A DNA stretch of 64,000 bases from NCBI RefSeq assembly GCF_004917065.1, contig NZ_SSYA01000001.1:700550-764549 (forward strand), written 5' to 3'. Position numbers and translations under genes: made by a program. Shown here one piece after another: positions 24,791 through 33,451 of this stretch. Positions within the stretch are counted from its first letter, which is position 1, and each line of letters begins with the position of its first letter. The notes beneath the pieces were generated by a model, which was given only the letters and a program-made list of their open reading frames with translations, made no database searches and was not told where the DNA came from. The stretch comes from Geomonas ferrireducens. GTDB taxonomy: Bacteria; Desulfobacterota; Desulfuromonadia; Geobacterales; Geobacteraceae.

Positions 24791-25920
24791 ACTGGAACCG
24801 GCTGTGCGCCATGGCGCGCAAGGAGATGATCCAGATCCGGCGCGACGCCCGCAGCATCGGCATCGTCATCGCGATGCCCATCGTGATGCTCTTCGCCTTC
24901 GGCTACGGCGTCAGCTTCGACACGAAGCACATACCGGTCTACGTCTACGACCAGGAGCAGAGCCAAGCCTCCCGGGACTTCCTGAAGCGCTTTCAGTCTT
25001 CCCGCTACTTCAACGTGGTGCGCTCGGTCGGCAACTACCCGGAACTGGTGCATGCCGTCGACGCCGGGACCTGCCAGATCGGCATCGTGATCCCGCCGGA
25101 CTTCTCCGCGAAGCTCAGCTCCGGAGAGCGAGTCAGCATCCAGGCGATCTTCGACGGCACCGACAGCAACAGCGCAAGCCTCGGCATGAGCTACACCGAG
25201 GCGGTGGCGCAGGCGCACTCACAAAAGCTACAGCTCGATTGGCTGCGCGCCCGCGGTCAGGGAAGCGTGCGCCCCCCCTTGAGCGTCGACTCCCGGACCT
25301 GGTTCAACGAGAACCTGGAGAGCATGGTGACCATCGTCCCCGGGGTGGTCGCCATGGTCATGGCGGTGGTGGGGACTTTTCTCACCTCGCTCACCGTCGC
25401 GCGCGAGTGGGAGCGAGGCACCATGGAGCAGCTCATCTCCACGCCGGTGACCCCCTTGGAGATCATGCTCGGCAAGCTCCTCCCCTACGTCGCCATCGGC
25501 CTCATCGACACCAGCGTCTGCGCGATCATGGCGGTGTGGTGGTTCGAGGTCCCCTTCCGCGGGCACATCTGGGTCTTTTTGCTGAGCACCACCCTCTTTC
25601 TCACCGTGGTGCTGTCGCTTGGCTACTTCTTCTCCGTGGTTGCGAAGACCCAGCTCGCGGCAAGCCAGATCTCGCTCATCGCCACCTTCCTGCCCGCCTT
25701 TCTCCTCTCCGGGTTCGTCTATCCCATCGACCAGATGCCGGCGGTGGTGCAGGGGATCACCCACATCGTGCCGGCCCGCTACTACATGGCCATCCTGCGC
25801 AACGTCTTTTTGAAGGGGTCGTCGGTCTTCAACATGTGGCAGGACTTTTTCGGGCTTGCGCTCTTCGCCGCCATTTTGGGGCTTGCGGCGACGCGCATCT
25901 TCCGCAAGAAGCTGACCTAG
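24787..25920 (+). CDS. ABC-2 type permease (YbhS-like)
   Basis: A 377-residue membrane subunit with one N-terminal TM helix (about 25-43), a large extracytoplasmic domain (about 50-175) and five C-terminal TM helices, as in ABC-2 permeases of the YhiH/YbhS type. The pattern EWERGTMEQLISTPVTPLEIMLGKLLPY is the usual amphipathic segment. The ATG at 24787 overlaps the ATPase stop. It should pair with the next permease as a heterodimer. Confidence 0.93.
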   Translation: MNWNRLCAMARKEMIQIRRDARSIGIVIAMPIVMLFAFGYGVSFDTKHIPVYVYDQEQSQASRDFLKRFQSSRYFNVVRSVGNYPELVHAVDAGTCQIGIVIPPDFSAKLSSGERVSIQAIFDGTDSNSASLGMSYTEAVAQAHSQKLQLDWLRARGQGSVRPPLSVDSRTWFNENLESMVTIVPGVVAMVMAVVGTFLTSLTVAREWERGTMEQLISTPVTPLEIMLGKLLPYVAIGLIDTSVCAIMAVWWFEVPFRGHIWVFLLSTTLFLTVVLSLGYFFSVVAKTQLAASQISLIATFLPAFLLSGFVYPIDQMPAVVQGITHIVPARYYMAILRNVFLKGSSVFNMWQDFFGLALFAAILGLAATRIFRKKLT

Positions 25921-25929
25921 GGGGAAATC

Positions 25930-27060
25930 ATGCTCGGCCGCCTGCGCCAGATGCTCATAAAGGAATTCCTGCACGTGATCCGCGACAAGAGGGCGAGGTT
26001 CTTCCTCTTCGCGCCGCCGGTCATCCAGACGCTCGTCTTCGGCTATGCCGCCACGCTCGAGATCAAGCACGTCCCGGTCGCCATCGTCGATTACGACAAC
26101 AGCCAGGTGAGCCGCGACCTCGTCTCACGCTTCCAGGCAAGCCGCTACTTCGAGGTGCGGCACCTCTCGGACCGGCGCGAAATCCCCGAGCTCATCGACC
26201 GGGACGAGGCGATCATGGCGCTCCAGATCAATTCCGGCTTCGCCCGCGACTTAGGCAAAGGGGAGACCGCCCATCTCCAGGTGGTCGTCGACGCGAGCAA
26301 CTCCAACACCGCGCTCGTGGGGCTTGGCTACGTGAACCAGGTGGCCCAGGGGTTCGCCCGGGAGTACCGGCTCAAAACGCTTGCAAGGCAGGCGCCAGCA
26401 GTGGCCGGGGGGCTCCCGGAGATCGTCGTGGAAAGACGCCCCTGGTACAACCCGGACATGTCCAGCCAGTGGTTCTTCGTCCCCGGCGTCATCGGCAACC
26501 TCGTCCTCGTGATCGTGGTGACGCTGACCGCGTTCGCCGTGGTGCGCGAGCGGGAGATCGGCACCCTGGAGCAGATCATGGTGACACCGATCCGGCGCGT
26601 CGAATTCATCCTCGGAAAAACCATCCCCTTCTTCCTGATCGGCCTTTTGGACACCGCGCTCATCAGCGCCGCCGGAACGCTCTGGTTCCACGTGCCGCTG
26701 AACGGGAGCTTTCTCGTCCTCGGCGCCGGGACCGTCTTCTTCATCCTCTGCATGCTGGGGGTGGGGCTTTTCATCTCCACCGTCTCCGCGACCCAGCAGC
26801 AGGCCATGGTGACGAGCTTCTTCTTCATCATGCCCGCGGTCATCTTCTCCGGTTTCGGCTCCCCCATCAGCAGCATGCCCGAGATCCTGCAGCACCTCAC
26901 CTACCTGAACCCGCTGCGCTACTACGAGGTGGTGCTAAGAAGCGTCTACCTGAAAGGTGGCGGCTTCGGCCTTCTCTGGCCCCAGATGGCGGCCATGGCC
27001 GCAATCGCACTTGTCATGCTGACCGTGAGCGTGCTGCGCTTCCAGAAATCCCTCGAGTAG
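25930..27060 (+). CDS. ABC-2 type permease (YbhR-like)
   Basis: A 376-residue paralogue of the preceding permease with the same layout: TM1 (about 25-42), a periplasmic domain and five TM helices (from about 185). REREIGTLEQIMVTPIRRVEFILGK is the conserved cytoplasmic stretch. GGGGGAAATC precedes the ATG. It is the last gene of the exporter operon. The exported compound is unknown; the E. coli homologue affects cephalosporin/chloramphenicol sensitivity and has been linked to Na+/Li+ export. Confidence 0.93.
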   Translation: MLGRLRQMLIKEFLHVIRDKRARFFLFAPPVIQTLVFGYAATLEIKHVPVAIVDYDNSQVSRDLVSRFQASRYFEVRHLSDRREIPELIDRDEAIMALQINSGFARDLGKGETAHLQVVVDASNSNTALVGLGYVNQVAQGFAREYRLKTLARQAPAVAGGLPEIVVERRPWYNPDMSSQWFFVPGVIGNLVLVIVVTLTAFAVVREREIGTLEQIMVTPIRRVEFILGKTIPFFLIGLLDTALISAAGTLWFHVPLNGSFLVLGAGTVFFILCMLGVGLFISTVSATQQQAMVTSFFFIMPAVIFSGFGSPISSMPEILQHLTYLNPLRYYEVVLRSVYLKGGGFGLLWPQMAAMAAIALVMLTVSVLRFQKSLE

Positions 27061-27174
27061 CCCTGCCCCGCACAACGCACTTAATCTTTCTTTCATGCAA
27101 ATATTATGATATTGCTACTATTAATTTATTCGCACGGGTGGCGTAACGGCCTCCCTGTACTCCGGAGGGTTGTC

Positions 27175-27714
27175 ATGAAAAAGGAAGAAGTTAACGCACC
27201 GATCAGCAGGCGCGCCATGCTGAAGGGATCGCTATGTCTGGGGGTGTGCCTTGCCGCGCAGGGGACACTGAACGTCGAGGCCTCCGCGGAGGCGGCGCAG
27301 GTGGCCGACCGCCCGGAGGCGGCGCGGAAGCACTTTCTGAAGTCGACGAACTGCTCGCAAGCGATTCTCGAAAACTACGCCCCCGCCTACGGCATCAAGC
27401 CCGAACTCGCCTGCCGTCTCGCCACCGGCTTCGCCGGCGGCATGACCACCGGTCACGAGTGCGGTGCGGTGACCGCCGCCTACATGGTGCTGGGGCTCGC
27501 CCACGGCCCGCAGGAGTGGAAGGTCTTTCCAAAGGTCGAGGCGTTCAACAAGGAATTCAAGGCGCGGCACGGCGAGCTTGGATGCTCGCAGCTTCTCGGC
27601 GTGAACATGGCGGCGAAGGACGGGATGAAGGAAGCAAAACGGAAGGGGCTTTTCAAGACGCGCTGCCCCAACTACGTGAAGAGCGCCGGAGAGATCCTTG
27701 AGAAGATGATCTAG
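27175..27714 (+). CDS. C_GCAxxG_C_C-type redox protein with Tat-like signal
   Basis: A 179-residue protein of the family marked by a Cys...GCAxxG...Cys pattern (here ECGAVTAAYMVLGL with partner cysteines in NCSQAIL, GCSQLLG and RCPNYV). SRRAMLKGSLCLGVCLAAQG (14-33) is a twin-arginine-like export signal, unusual because most members are cytoplasmic. The ATG at 27175 is preceded by CGGAGGG; the longer frame from 27106 has no site. Function of the family is not settled; a redox or metal role is inferred. Confidence 0.82.
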   Translation: MKKEEVNAPISRRAMLKGSLCLGVCLAAQGTLNVEASAEAAQVADRPEAARKHFLKSTNCSQAILENYAPAYGIKPELACRLATGFAGGMTTGHECGAVTAAYMVLGLAHGPQEWKVFPKVEAFNKEFKARHGELGCSQLLGVNMAAKDGMKEAKRKGLFKTRCPNYVKSAGEILEKMI

Positions 27715-27746
27715 CTACGCGTCGGTCCATATGAAGTCCAATTCGT

Positions 27747-27791
27747 GGTCGATAATCCGCGGCGCAAGGTTCCCGCTGGGGATTATCGACC
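27747..27791. other. Perfect 12-bp inverted repeat
   Basis: GGTCGATAATCC (27747-27758) and GGATTATCGACC (27780-27791) with a 21-nt loop, 33 bp after a stop codon and upstream of a two-component operon. No T-run follows. It could be a terminator-like hairpin or a regulator site. Confidence 0.5.
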
Positions 27792-27819
27792 CCACCCCAC
27801 CCACATCATCGCTAAATCA

Positions 27820-27849
27820 TTGACGTAACGTAAACGGCATGTATAGAAT
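27820..27849 (+). promoter_or_regulatory. Putative sigma-70 promoter of the two-component operon
   Basis: TTGACG (27820-27825), 18-bp spacer, TAGAAT (27844-27849), about 85 bp before the preferred kinase start at 27934. Confidence 0.5.
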
Positions 27850-27933
27850 GCGGCGCCGGAATTAATCTGACGAGCCTGCGTGAAGAATTCCTACCTTCAG
27901 CAGGACGTTTCCTTTCGGGCCGGAGATACGTCG

Positions 27934-29637
27934 ATGCCGCAGCAGAGATACCACTCGAAAACCCGGGCGGAATACCTGATCGCCAGTGGGCGCGTCATCC
28001 TGGCGGCATTCTTTCTCCTCGCCGTGTGGCTCGACCCTTCAGAACCCTCCCGCTTCGCGCGATTCACCTACGGCATCCTCGCAGGCTACCTCCTTTATTC
28101 GATCATCATCGGGTTCGTCATCCAGCGCAGGGGGTTCGGCTGGAAGACGCTGCACCTCGTAACGCACGGCATCGACCTCCTTGTCTTCGCAGGCCTCATG
28201 TTCCTCACCACCGGGCCCAACAGCCCGTTCTTCGTCTATTTCATCTTCGTACTCGTCTGCGCCACCTTTCGCTGGCAGTGGCGCGGCACGCTCTGGACCG
28301 CGGTCACCGCCATGGCCGTCACCTTGCTGCTCGCATGGTACCCGTCCAACCTTCTCCTGCAGCAGAGCTTCGAGCTGAACCGCTTCATCATCCGCATCGC
28401 TTATCTCGCCGTTGTCGCAGGTTTGCTCGGTTACCTAGGCGCCTACGAGGAGTCGATGCGCGAGGTCCTTTACATGCTGTCGCAGTGGCCCGGGGCGGCG
28501 CTGCCGGAGGAGCCGGGGCCCGACGGAGCGGGGATGCTCGGTCACGCAGCCGCCATCCTGCATGCGCCGCGCGTGGTGCTCTGCTGGGAAGAGGCGGAGG
28601 AGCCCTGGCTGCATGTTCTGACCTGGTCTGCGGAAGGATCGCGCTACGACCGGGAGGAGCCGGGAACCTTCGGCAACATCGTCGCGGAGGAACTTGCCGA
28701 GGCATGCTTTTTCTGCCGCCGCACGGGAGAGGCACAGGCGCAGGTGGTCTACAACAGCGCCGGCGGACTGCAGCAGTGGCAAGGAGTTCCCTTCGATGCT
28801 GAGTTCGCGAGACATTTCGAGATCACCTCCGCCGTGGTTTCCCGGATCGCCGGCGACAAGATCTCCGGGTACCTCGTCGCCCTGGACAAGAGACACCCGA
28901 CCCCGGACGACCTGGTACTGGGGGGTATCGTGGCCCGAGAGGTCGCGGCGCGGCTTTCCCATGGACTGCTGCTGAAACAGCTACAACAGGCCGCCGCCGA
29001 CGAAGAACGCCTGCGCCTCGCCCATGACCTGCACGACGGCCTGCTGCAGTCGCTGGCAGGGGCCAGCCTGCAGCTGGAAACAGCCGCCCGCCTCATCAAG
29101 CACGACACGGCCGCGCGGGAGAGCATCCAGCAGGTCCAGCACCTGCTCGCCTCCGAGCAGCGCGACCTAAGGAACCAGATCAACGCGCTGAAGCGCTTCT
29201 TCTCGCGCCGCACGCCCGAGGAATTCGGCCTGATGAAGCGCCTGGAAGACCTCTCTGCCCGCGTCCGGCGGCAGTGGGAAATCACCTGTTCGATCAACTG
29301 CAGCACGCCTCAGCCGCCGCTTGAGCGGGGCATCGCCAGGGAGATCTATTTCGTCATTCACGAAGCCGTCATCAACGCGGTACGCCACGCCGGCGCGGCG
29401 ACCCTCAAGGTCAACCTCGCCTTCAACGCCCAATGGGTCCTGATCACGGTCACTGACGACGGACACGGCTTCTCCTTCCACGGGCGCTATGACCAGGACC
29501 AGCTAAGCGACATGAAGCGCGGGCCGGTGATGCTCAGGGAGCGGATCGACGCCCTGAACGGCGAACTCACCATCGACTCGAGCGACCGCGGCACCCGCAT
29601 CGACATCACCCTTCCCCTTGTGGAACAAGGAGCATGA
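27934..29637 (+). CDS. NarL-type sensor histidine kinase
   Basis: A 567-residue membrane kinase. Five or six TM helices cover about 15-165, followed by a GAF-like sensory region (about 185-340), a HisKA_3 dimerisation domain with the phospho-acceptor H367 in LAHDLHDGLLQSL, and a HATPase_c domain (VIHEAVINAVRHA, DDGHGF). I prefer the ATG at 27934, 8 bp after GGAG, to a GTG at 27880 with no site. The response regulator starts 1 bp after its stop codon. The signal sensed is unknown. Confidence 0.9.
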   Translation: MPQQRYHSKTRAEYLIASGRVILAAFFLLAVWLDPSEPSRFARFTYGILAGYLLYSIIIGFVIQRRGFGWKTLHLVTHGIDLLVFAGLMFLTTGPNSPFFVYFIFVLVCATFRWQWRGTLWTAVTAMAVTLLLAWYPSNLLLQQSFELNRFIIRIAYLAVVAGLLGYLGAYEESMREVLYMLSQWPGAALPEEPGPDGAGMLGHAAAILHAPRVVLCWEEAEEPWLHVLTWSAEGSRYDREEPGTFGNIVAEELAEACFFCRRTGEAQAQVVYNSAGGLQQWQGVPFDAEFARHFEITSAVVSRIAGDKISGYLVALDKRHPTPDDLVLGGIVAREVAARLSHGLLLKQLQQAAADEERLRLAHDLHDGLLQSLAGASLQLETAARLIKHDTAARESIQQVQHLLASEQRDLRNQINALKRFFSRRTPEEFGLMKRLEDLSARVRRQWEITCSINCSTPQPPLERGIAREIYFVIHEAVINAVRHAGAATLKVNLAFNAQWVLITVTDDGHGFSFHGRYDQDQLSDMKRGPVMLRERIDALNGELTIDSSDRGTRIDITLPLVEQGA

Positions 29638-29638
29638 C

Positions 29639-30277
29639 ATGGCCATACGACTGGTGCTTGCCGACGACCACCCCCTGATCCTGAACGGGCTGACGAGCCT
29701 CTTCAATTTCGAGCCGGACTTCGAGGTGCTGGAAAGCTGCACCGACGGCGCCGCTGCCCTGGAGGCGATCCGGCGCGAGCGCCCCGACGTCGCGGTACTG
29801 GACATACGGATGCCTGGTCTCACCGGCATCGAGGTGGCCCGCAAGGTGAACGAGGAGAAGCTCGGCGCACGACTCGTGCTCTTGACCGCCGCCCTCGAGG
29901 ACGAGGACATGCTCGACGCCGTCATGCTCGGCATCCAGGGGGTGGTGCTGAAGGAGATGGCGCCGCAGTTCCTGGTACAGTGCATCCGCAAGGTTCACAA
30001 CGGGGAGCAGTGGCTGGAGAGGCGCTCGACCAAGCAGGCCCTGGAGAAGCTTTTGAAGCGCGAGGCGGGGGCGCGCGAGATGGCAGCCCTGCTCACCCAG
30101 CGGGAGATCGAGCTGGTGCGCATGGTGGCGGGGGGGCTGCGCAACAAGGAGATCGCCGGCCAGCTCTGCATAAGCGAGGGGACGGTGAAGGTCCACCTGC
30201 ACAACATCTACCAGAAGGTCAACGTCGACGGGCGCGTGGCACTTCTGCGCTACGCACAGGAAAAGGGACTGGTTTAG
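29639..30277 (+). CDS. LuxR/NarL-family response regulator
   Basis: A 212-residue regulator: receiver domain (1-120) with acidic D9/D10, phospho-acceptor D55 (VLDIRMPG), and a LuxR helix-turn-helix at about 148-207 (LTQREIELVRMVAGGLRNKEIAGQLCISEGTVKVHLHNIYQK). In the receiver's fourth strand and loop the usual T/S-A pattern is VLLTAALED. AAGGAG lies 6 bp before the ATG. It is paired with the upstream kinase. Its targets are unknown; the hydrogenase operon is the next transcription unit. Confidence 0.94.
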   Translation: MAIRLVLADDHPLILNGLTSLFNFEPDFEVLESCTDGAAALEAIRRERPDVAVLDIRMPGLTGIEVARKVNEEKLGARLVLLTAALEDEDMLDAVMLGIQGVVLKEMAPQFLVQCIRKVHNGEQWLERRSTKQALEKLLKREAGAREMAALLTQREIELVRMVAGGLRNKEIAGQLCISEGTVKVHLHNIYQKVNVDGRVALLRYAQEKGLV

Positions 30278-30337
30278 CAGCTGTCACGGCCATTCTCGTT
30301 GCTGTCAGGCGCATTTGCCTCTGCCACCCCGCGCTGA

Positions 30338-30376
30338 AATCCCCCTAAATCCCCCTTCGCAAAGGGGGACTTTAAA
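30338..30376. repeat. Dispersed palindromic repeat, copy 2 (AAATCCCCCT type)
   Basis: Nearly identical to the element at 4358-4398, including the CCCCCTT-CGCA-AAGGGGG hairpin and the ACTTT end. It follows the response-regulator gene. Confidence 0.8.
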
Positions 30377-30476
30377 CCGCCCCCTCTTCTCAAAGGTAAA
30401 GACCTCGCAGGTCGCAACCATTCTGAGGGGGTGGACTACATATCCACTGTCACAATTCCCGTTTTACTGTCAACCT

Positions 30477-30499
30477 CCCATAGCTATGGGAATTTTTTT
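30477..30499 (+). terminator. Possible rho-independent terminator
   Basis: CCCATAGCTATGGG (30477-30490) can fold into a short stem and is followed by AATTTTTTTC. The stem is only five to seven pairs and AT-containing, so it may be weak. Confidence 0.4.
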
Positions 30500-30522
30500 C
30501 TCATAGGCCGCACATTCCCCTC

Positions 30523-30550
30523 TTGCAATAAAACATCTTTCTACTACAAT
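30523..30550 (+). promoter_or_regulatory. Putative promoter of the hydrogenase operon
   Basis: TTGCAA (30523-30528), 16-bp spacer, TACAAT (30545-30550), about 72 bp upstream of the small-subunit start. Confidence 0.5.
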
Positions 30551-30621
30551 CATAATTCAGTCAGTTCGGGTTCGCGCCCCAAAGAGTCCATCGTTGCGCC
30601 GTGAGCAAAAGGGAGGCCGGG

Positions 30622-31737
30622 ATGAGCAAGACGAGAACAGAGGGAAGAGACGACACTGAATTCTCCATCAGCAGGATACTGAAGGAACGCGGCGTTTCCC
30701 GGCGCGACTTCCTGAAGTTCTGCTCCACGATGACCGCCGCGCTGGCACTCCCCCCTTCCTTCGCCCCCTCGGTGGCGCGTGCCCTTGATGAAGTGAAGCG
30801 CCCCACCCTGGTATGGCTCGAGTTCCAGGGATGTACCGGCGACAGCGAGGCGCTTTTGCGGGCGGCAAACCCGACCGTCGGCGAGATCGTCCTCGACATC
30901 CTCTCGGTCGACTACCACGAGACCATCATGGCCGCCGCCGGGCACCAGGCGGAGGCGGCCCTCGACAAGGCGATCACCGAGCACAAGGGCAAATACATCG
31001 CGGTCATCGAGGGGTCCATCCCGATGAAGGACGGCGGGGTCTACGGCTGCGTCGGTGGAAAATCAAACCTCGCGCGCGCCCGGGAGGTGTGCGGCAACGC
31101 CGCGGCTACCATCGCCATCGGCACCTGCGCCTCATACGGCGGCATTCCGGCGGCGGCCCCTAACCCCACCGGCGCAGTCGGCGTCAAGGAGGCTGTTCCC
31201 GGCGCCACCGTGATCAACCTCCCCGGATGCCCCTGCAACGCGGACAACCTCACCGCCACCATCGTCCACTACCTCGTCTTCAACAAGATCCCCGCGCTCG
31301 ACGGCCACGGTCGCCCCCTCTTCGCCTACGGCAAGCGCATCCACGACAACTGCGAGAGACGCCCGCACTTCGACGCCGGCCAGTACGTAGAGGCATGGGG
31401 GGACGACGGGCACCGCAGGGGTTACTGCCTCTACAAGATGGGTTGCAAGGGACCGGCGACCTTCCACAACTGCCCCACCCAACGCTACAACGAGAAGACC
31501 GCTTGGCCCATCGGCTCGGGTCACCCCTGCGTCGGCTGCGCGGAGCCGCAGTTCTGGGACGTGATGTCCCCCATGTATGGCAGGCTCCCGAACGTGCCGG
31601 GCTTCGGCATCGAGCACACCGCGGACGCCATCGGCCTCGGGCTTGCCGCCGGGGCCGCGGGCGCCTTCGTGGTGCACGGAGCGCTCAACGCGATGAGAAA
31701 GGACAAGGAACCGGGCGAAGACACCAAGGAGGATTGA
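30622..31737 (+). CDS. hyaA: [NiFe] hydrogenase small subunit (Hya type, Tat-exported)
   Basis: A 371-residue group 1 hydrogenase small subunit holding the Fe-S relay. The Tat signal is SRRDFLK (26-32). Distal-cluster ligands H241, C244, C269, C275 and medial ligands C284, C303, C306 (with P296) are all present. At the proximal cluster the expected CxxC is C71-T-G-D74: Asp replaces Cys, with C169 and C203 as the other ligands and an additional Cys at 205 (GCPCN). The extra cysteines of O2-tolerant [4Fe-3S] enzymes are absent. The C-terminus has a TM helix (about 330-352). The ATG at 30622 follows GGGAGG. It is 1 bp before the large-subunit gene. Confidence 0.95.
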   Translation: MSKTRTEGRDDTEFSISRILKERGVSRRDFLKFCSTMTAALALPPSFAPSVARALDEVKRPTLVWLEFQGCTGDSEALLRAANPTVGEIVLDILSVDYHETIMAAAGHQAEAALDKAITEHKGKYIAVIEGSIPMKDGGVYGCVGGKSNLARAREVCGNAAATIAIGTCASYGGIPAAAPNPTGAVGVKEAVPGATVINLPGCPCNADNLTATIVHYLVFNKIPALDGHGRPLFAYGKRIHDNCERRPHFDAGQYVEAWGDDGHRRGYCLYKMGCKGPATFHNCPTQRYNEKTAWPIGSGHPCVGCAEPQFWDVMSPMYGRLPNVPGFGIEHTADAIGLGLAAGAAGAFVVHGALNAMRKDKEPGEDTKED

Positions 31738-31738
31738 G

Positions 31739-33436
31739 ATGACCAAGATCGTTGTCGACCCGATCACCAGAATTGAAGGGCACCTGCGCGTCGAGGCGGA
31801 GGTCTCCGGCGGCAAGATCAGCAACGCCTGGGTCTCCGGCACCATGTTCCGCGGCATCGAGAAGATCCTTAAGGATCGCGACCCGCGCGACGCCTGGTAC
31901 TGGACCCAGCGCTTCTGCGGCGTCTGCACCACGGTGCACTCGATCGCATCGATCCGCGCCGTCGAGGACGCTTTGAAGATCCCGGTCCCCCCAAACGCGC
32001 AGCTGATCCGGAACATCATCATCGCCATCCAGAACACCCAGGATCACGTGATCCACTTCTACCACCTGCACGCGCTCGACTGGGTGGACATAACCTCGGC
32101 GCTGAAGGCCGACCCGGTGAAGACCGCCCAGCTCGCCGCATCGCTCTCGGAATGGCCCAACAACTCGGCCACCCACTTCAAGGCGGTGCAGGAGAAGCTG
32201 AAGGCGTTTGTCGCCTCCGGTCGCCTCGGCCCCTTCGCCAACGCCTACTGGGGGCACCCCGCCTACAAGCTCCCCCCCGAGGCGAACCTGATGGCAACGG
32301 CCCACTACCTCGAGGCGCTCGAGTGGCAAAAAGATATCATCAAGATCCACGCGATCCTCGGGAGCAAGAACCCGCACCCGCAGACCTTCCTCGTCGGGGG
32401 GATGTCCATCCCGATCGACCCGGACTCGCAGAACGCGCTGAACGCGGACAAGCTGATCGAGGTAAAGCGCCTGCTCGCCAAAGCCCAGGAGTTCGTCGAA
32501 AAGGTCTACATCCCGGATCTTCTCGCCATCGCCTCTTTCTACAAGGAGTGGGCAGGCATCGGTGCCGGGGTCGGCAACTACATGTGCTACCCCGAGTTCC
32601 CTGATGCGGCTGGCAACAACTGGCTTCCCGGTGGGGCGATCCTGAACCGGGACCTCTCGAAGGTGGTGGCGCTCGACCAGAAGAAGATCACCGAGCACGT
32701 GGAGCATTCCTGGTACCAGGACGCCGGGAGCGACGGAAAGGGGCTGCACCCCTATGAGGGCTCCACCGAACCGAACTACACCGGCCCCAATCCTCCCTAC
32801 CAGTACCTCGACACGGACAAGAAGTACTCCTGGGTCAAGGCGCCGCGCTACGAGGAGAAACCGATGGAGGTGGGGCCGCTCGCCCGCGTGCTGGTCGCCT
32901 ACGCCTCAGGGCACAAGGAGACCAAGGGTGCGGTGGACCTGGTACTCGGGAAACTGAACGTTCCCCCCGAGGCACTCTTCTCCACTCTCGGCCGCACCGG
33001 CGCCCGCGGCGTCGACTGTCTGGTCATCGCGCGCCAGGCGCCCAAATGGCTCGACGAGCTGATCGGCAACATCGCCAAGGGGGACCTCAGAATCCACTCG
33101 AACGAGAAGTGGGACCCCGCCACCTGGCCCGCCGAGGCGCACGGCTACGGCTGGCACGAGGCGCCGCGCGGCGGGCTCGGGCACTGGATCAAGATCAAGG
33201 ACCAGAAGATCCTCAACTACCAGGCCGTGGTCCCCTCCACCTGGAACGCGTCGCCGCGCGACGCGAAGGGACAGGCGGGTCCCTACGAGGCAGCGCTTCT
33301 TGGGACGCCGGTCGCCGACCCGGAAAAGCCGCTCGAGATCCTGCGCACCATCCACTCCTTCGATCCTTGCCTCGCCTGCGCGGTGCACGTCCTCGACGCG
33401 ACCGGGCGGGAGATGGTGCGCGTGAAGGCTTCCTAG
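31739..33436 (+). CDS. hyaB: [NiFe] hydrogenase large subunit (Hya type)
   Basis: A 565-residue catalytic subunit that oxidises H2 at a Ni-Fe(CN)2CO site. Nickel ligands are C60 and C63 (RFCGVC) and C544 and C547 (DPCLAC). H550 precedes the 15-residue C-terminal peptide removed by the specific protease encoded downstream. It is exported with the small subunit's Tat signal. G. sulfurreducens Hya, with the same gene order, has been tied to oxidative-stress defence; whether this enzyme shares that role is an inference. Confidence 0.96.
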   Translation: MTKIVVDPITRIEGHLRVEAEVSGGKISNAWVSGTMFRGIEKILKDRDPRDAWYWTQRFCGVCTTVHSIASIRAVEDALKIPVPPNAQLIRNIIIAIQNTQDHVIHFYHLHALDWVDITSALKADPVKTAQLAASLSEWPNNSATHFKAVQEKLKAFVASGRLGPFANAYWGHPAYKLPPEANLMATAHYLEALEWQKDIIKIHAILGSKNPHPQTFLVGGMSIPIDPDSQNALNADKLIEVKRLLAKAQEFVEKVYIPDLLAIASFYKEWAGIGAGVGNYMCYPEFPDAAGNNWLPGGAILNRDLSKVVALDQKKITEHVEHSWYQDAGSDGKGLHPYEGSTEPNYTGPNPPYQYLDTDKKYSWVKAPRYEEKPMEVGPLARVLVAYASGHKETKGAVDLVLGKLNVPPEALFSTLGRTGARGVDCLVIARQAPKWLDELIGNIAKGDLRIHSNEKWDPATWPAEAHGYGWHEAPRGGLGHWIKIKDQKILNYQAVVPSTWNASPRDAKGQAGPYEAALLGTPVADPEKPLEILRTIHSFDPCLACAVHVLDATGREMVRVKAS

Positions 33437-33451
33437 ACAAGGAGGTGGGCC

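Larger units (their letters stand above)
30278..30621. other. Intergenic region with a repeat, a hairpin and a promoter
   Basis: No gene is seen in these 344 bp. They contain the dispersed repeat at 30338-30376, a GTGGA/TCCAC hairpin near 30431-30446, the CCCATAG/CTATGGG palindrome followed by a T-run at 30477-30499, and the hydrogenase promoter at 30523-30550. Confidence 0.7.

Noticed and set aside
24804-27146. 780-codon frame across the two permease genes
   Set aside because: Shadow frame rich in Arg/His/Pro; both permeases in another frame match ABC-2 families.
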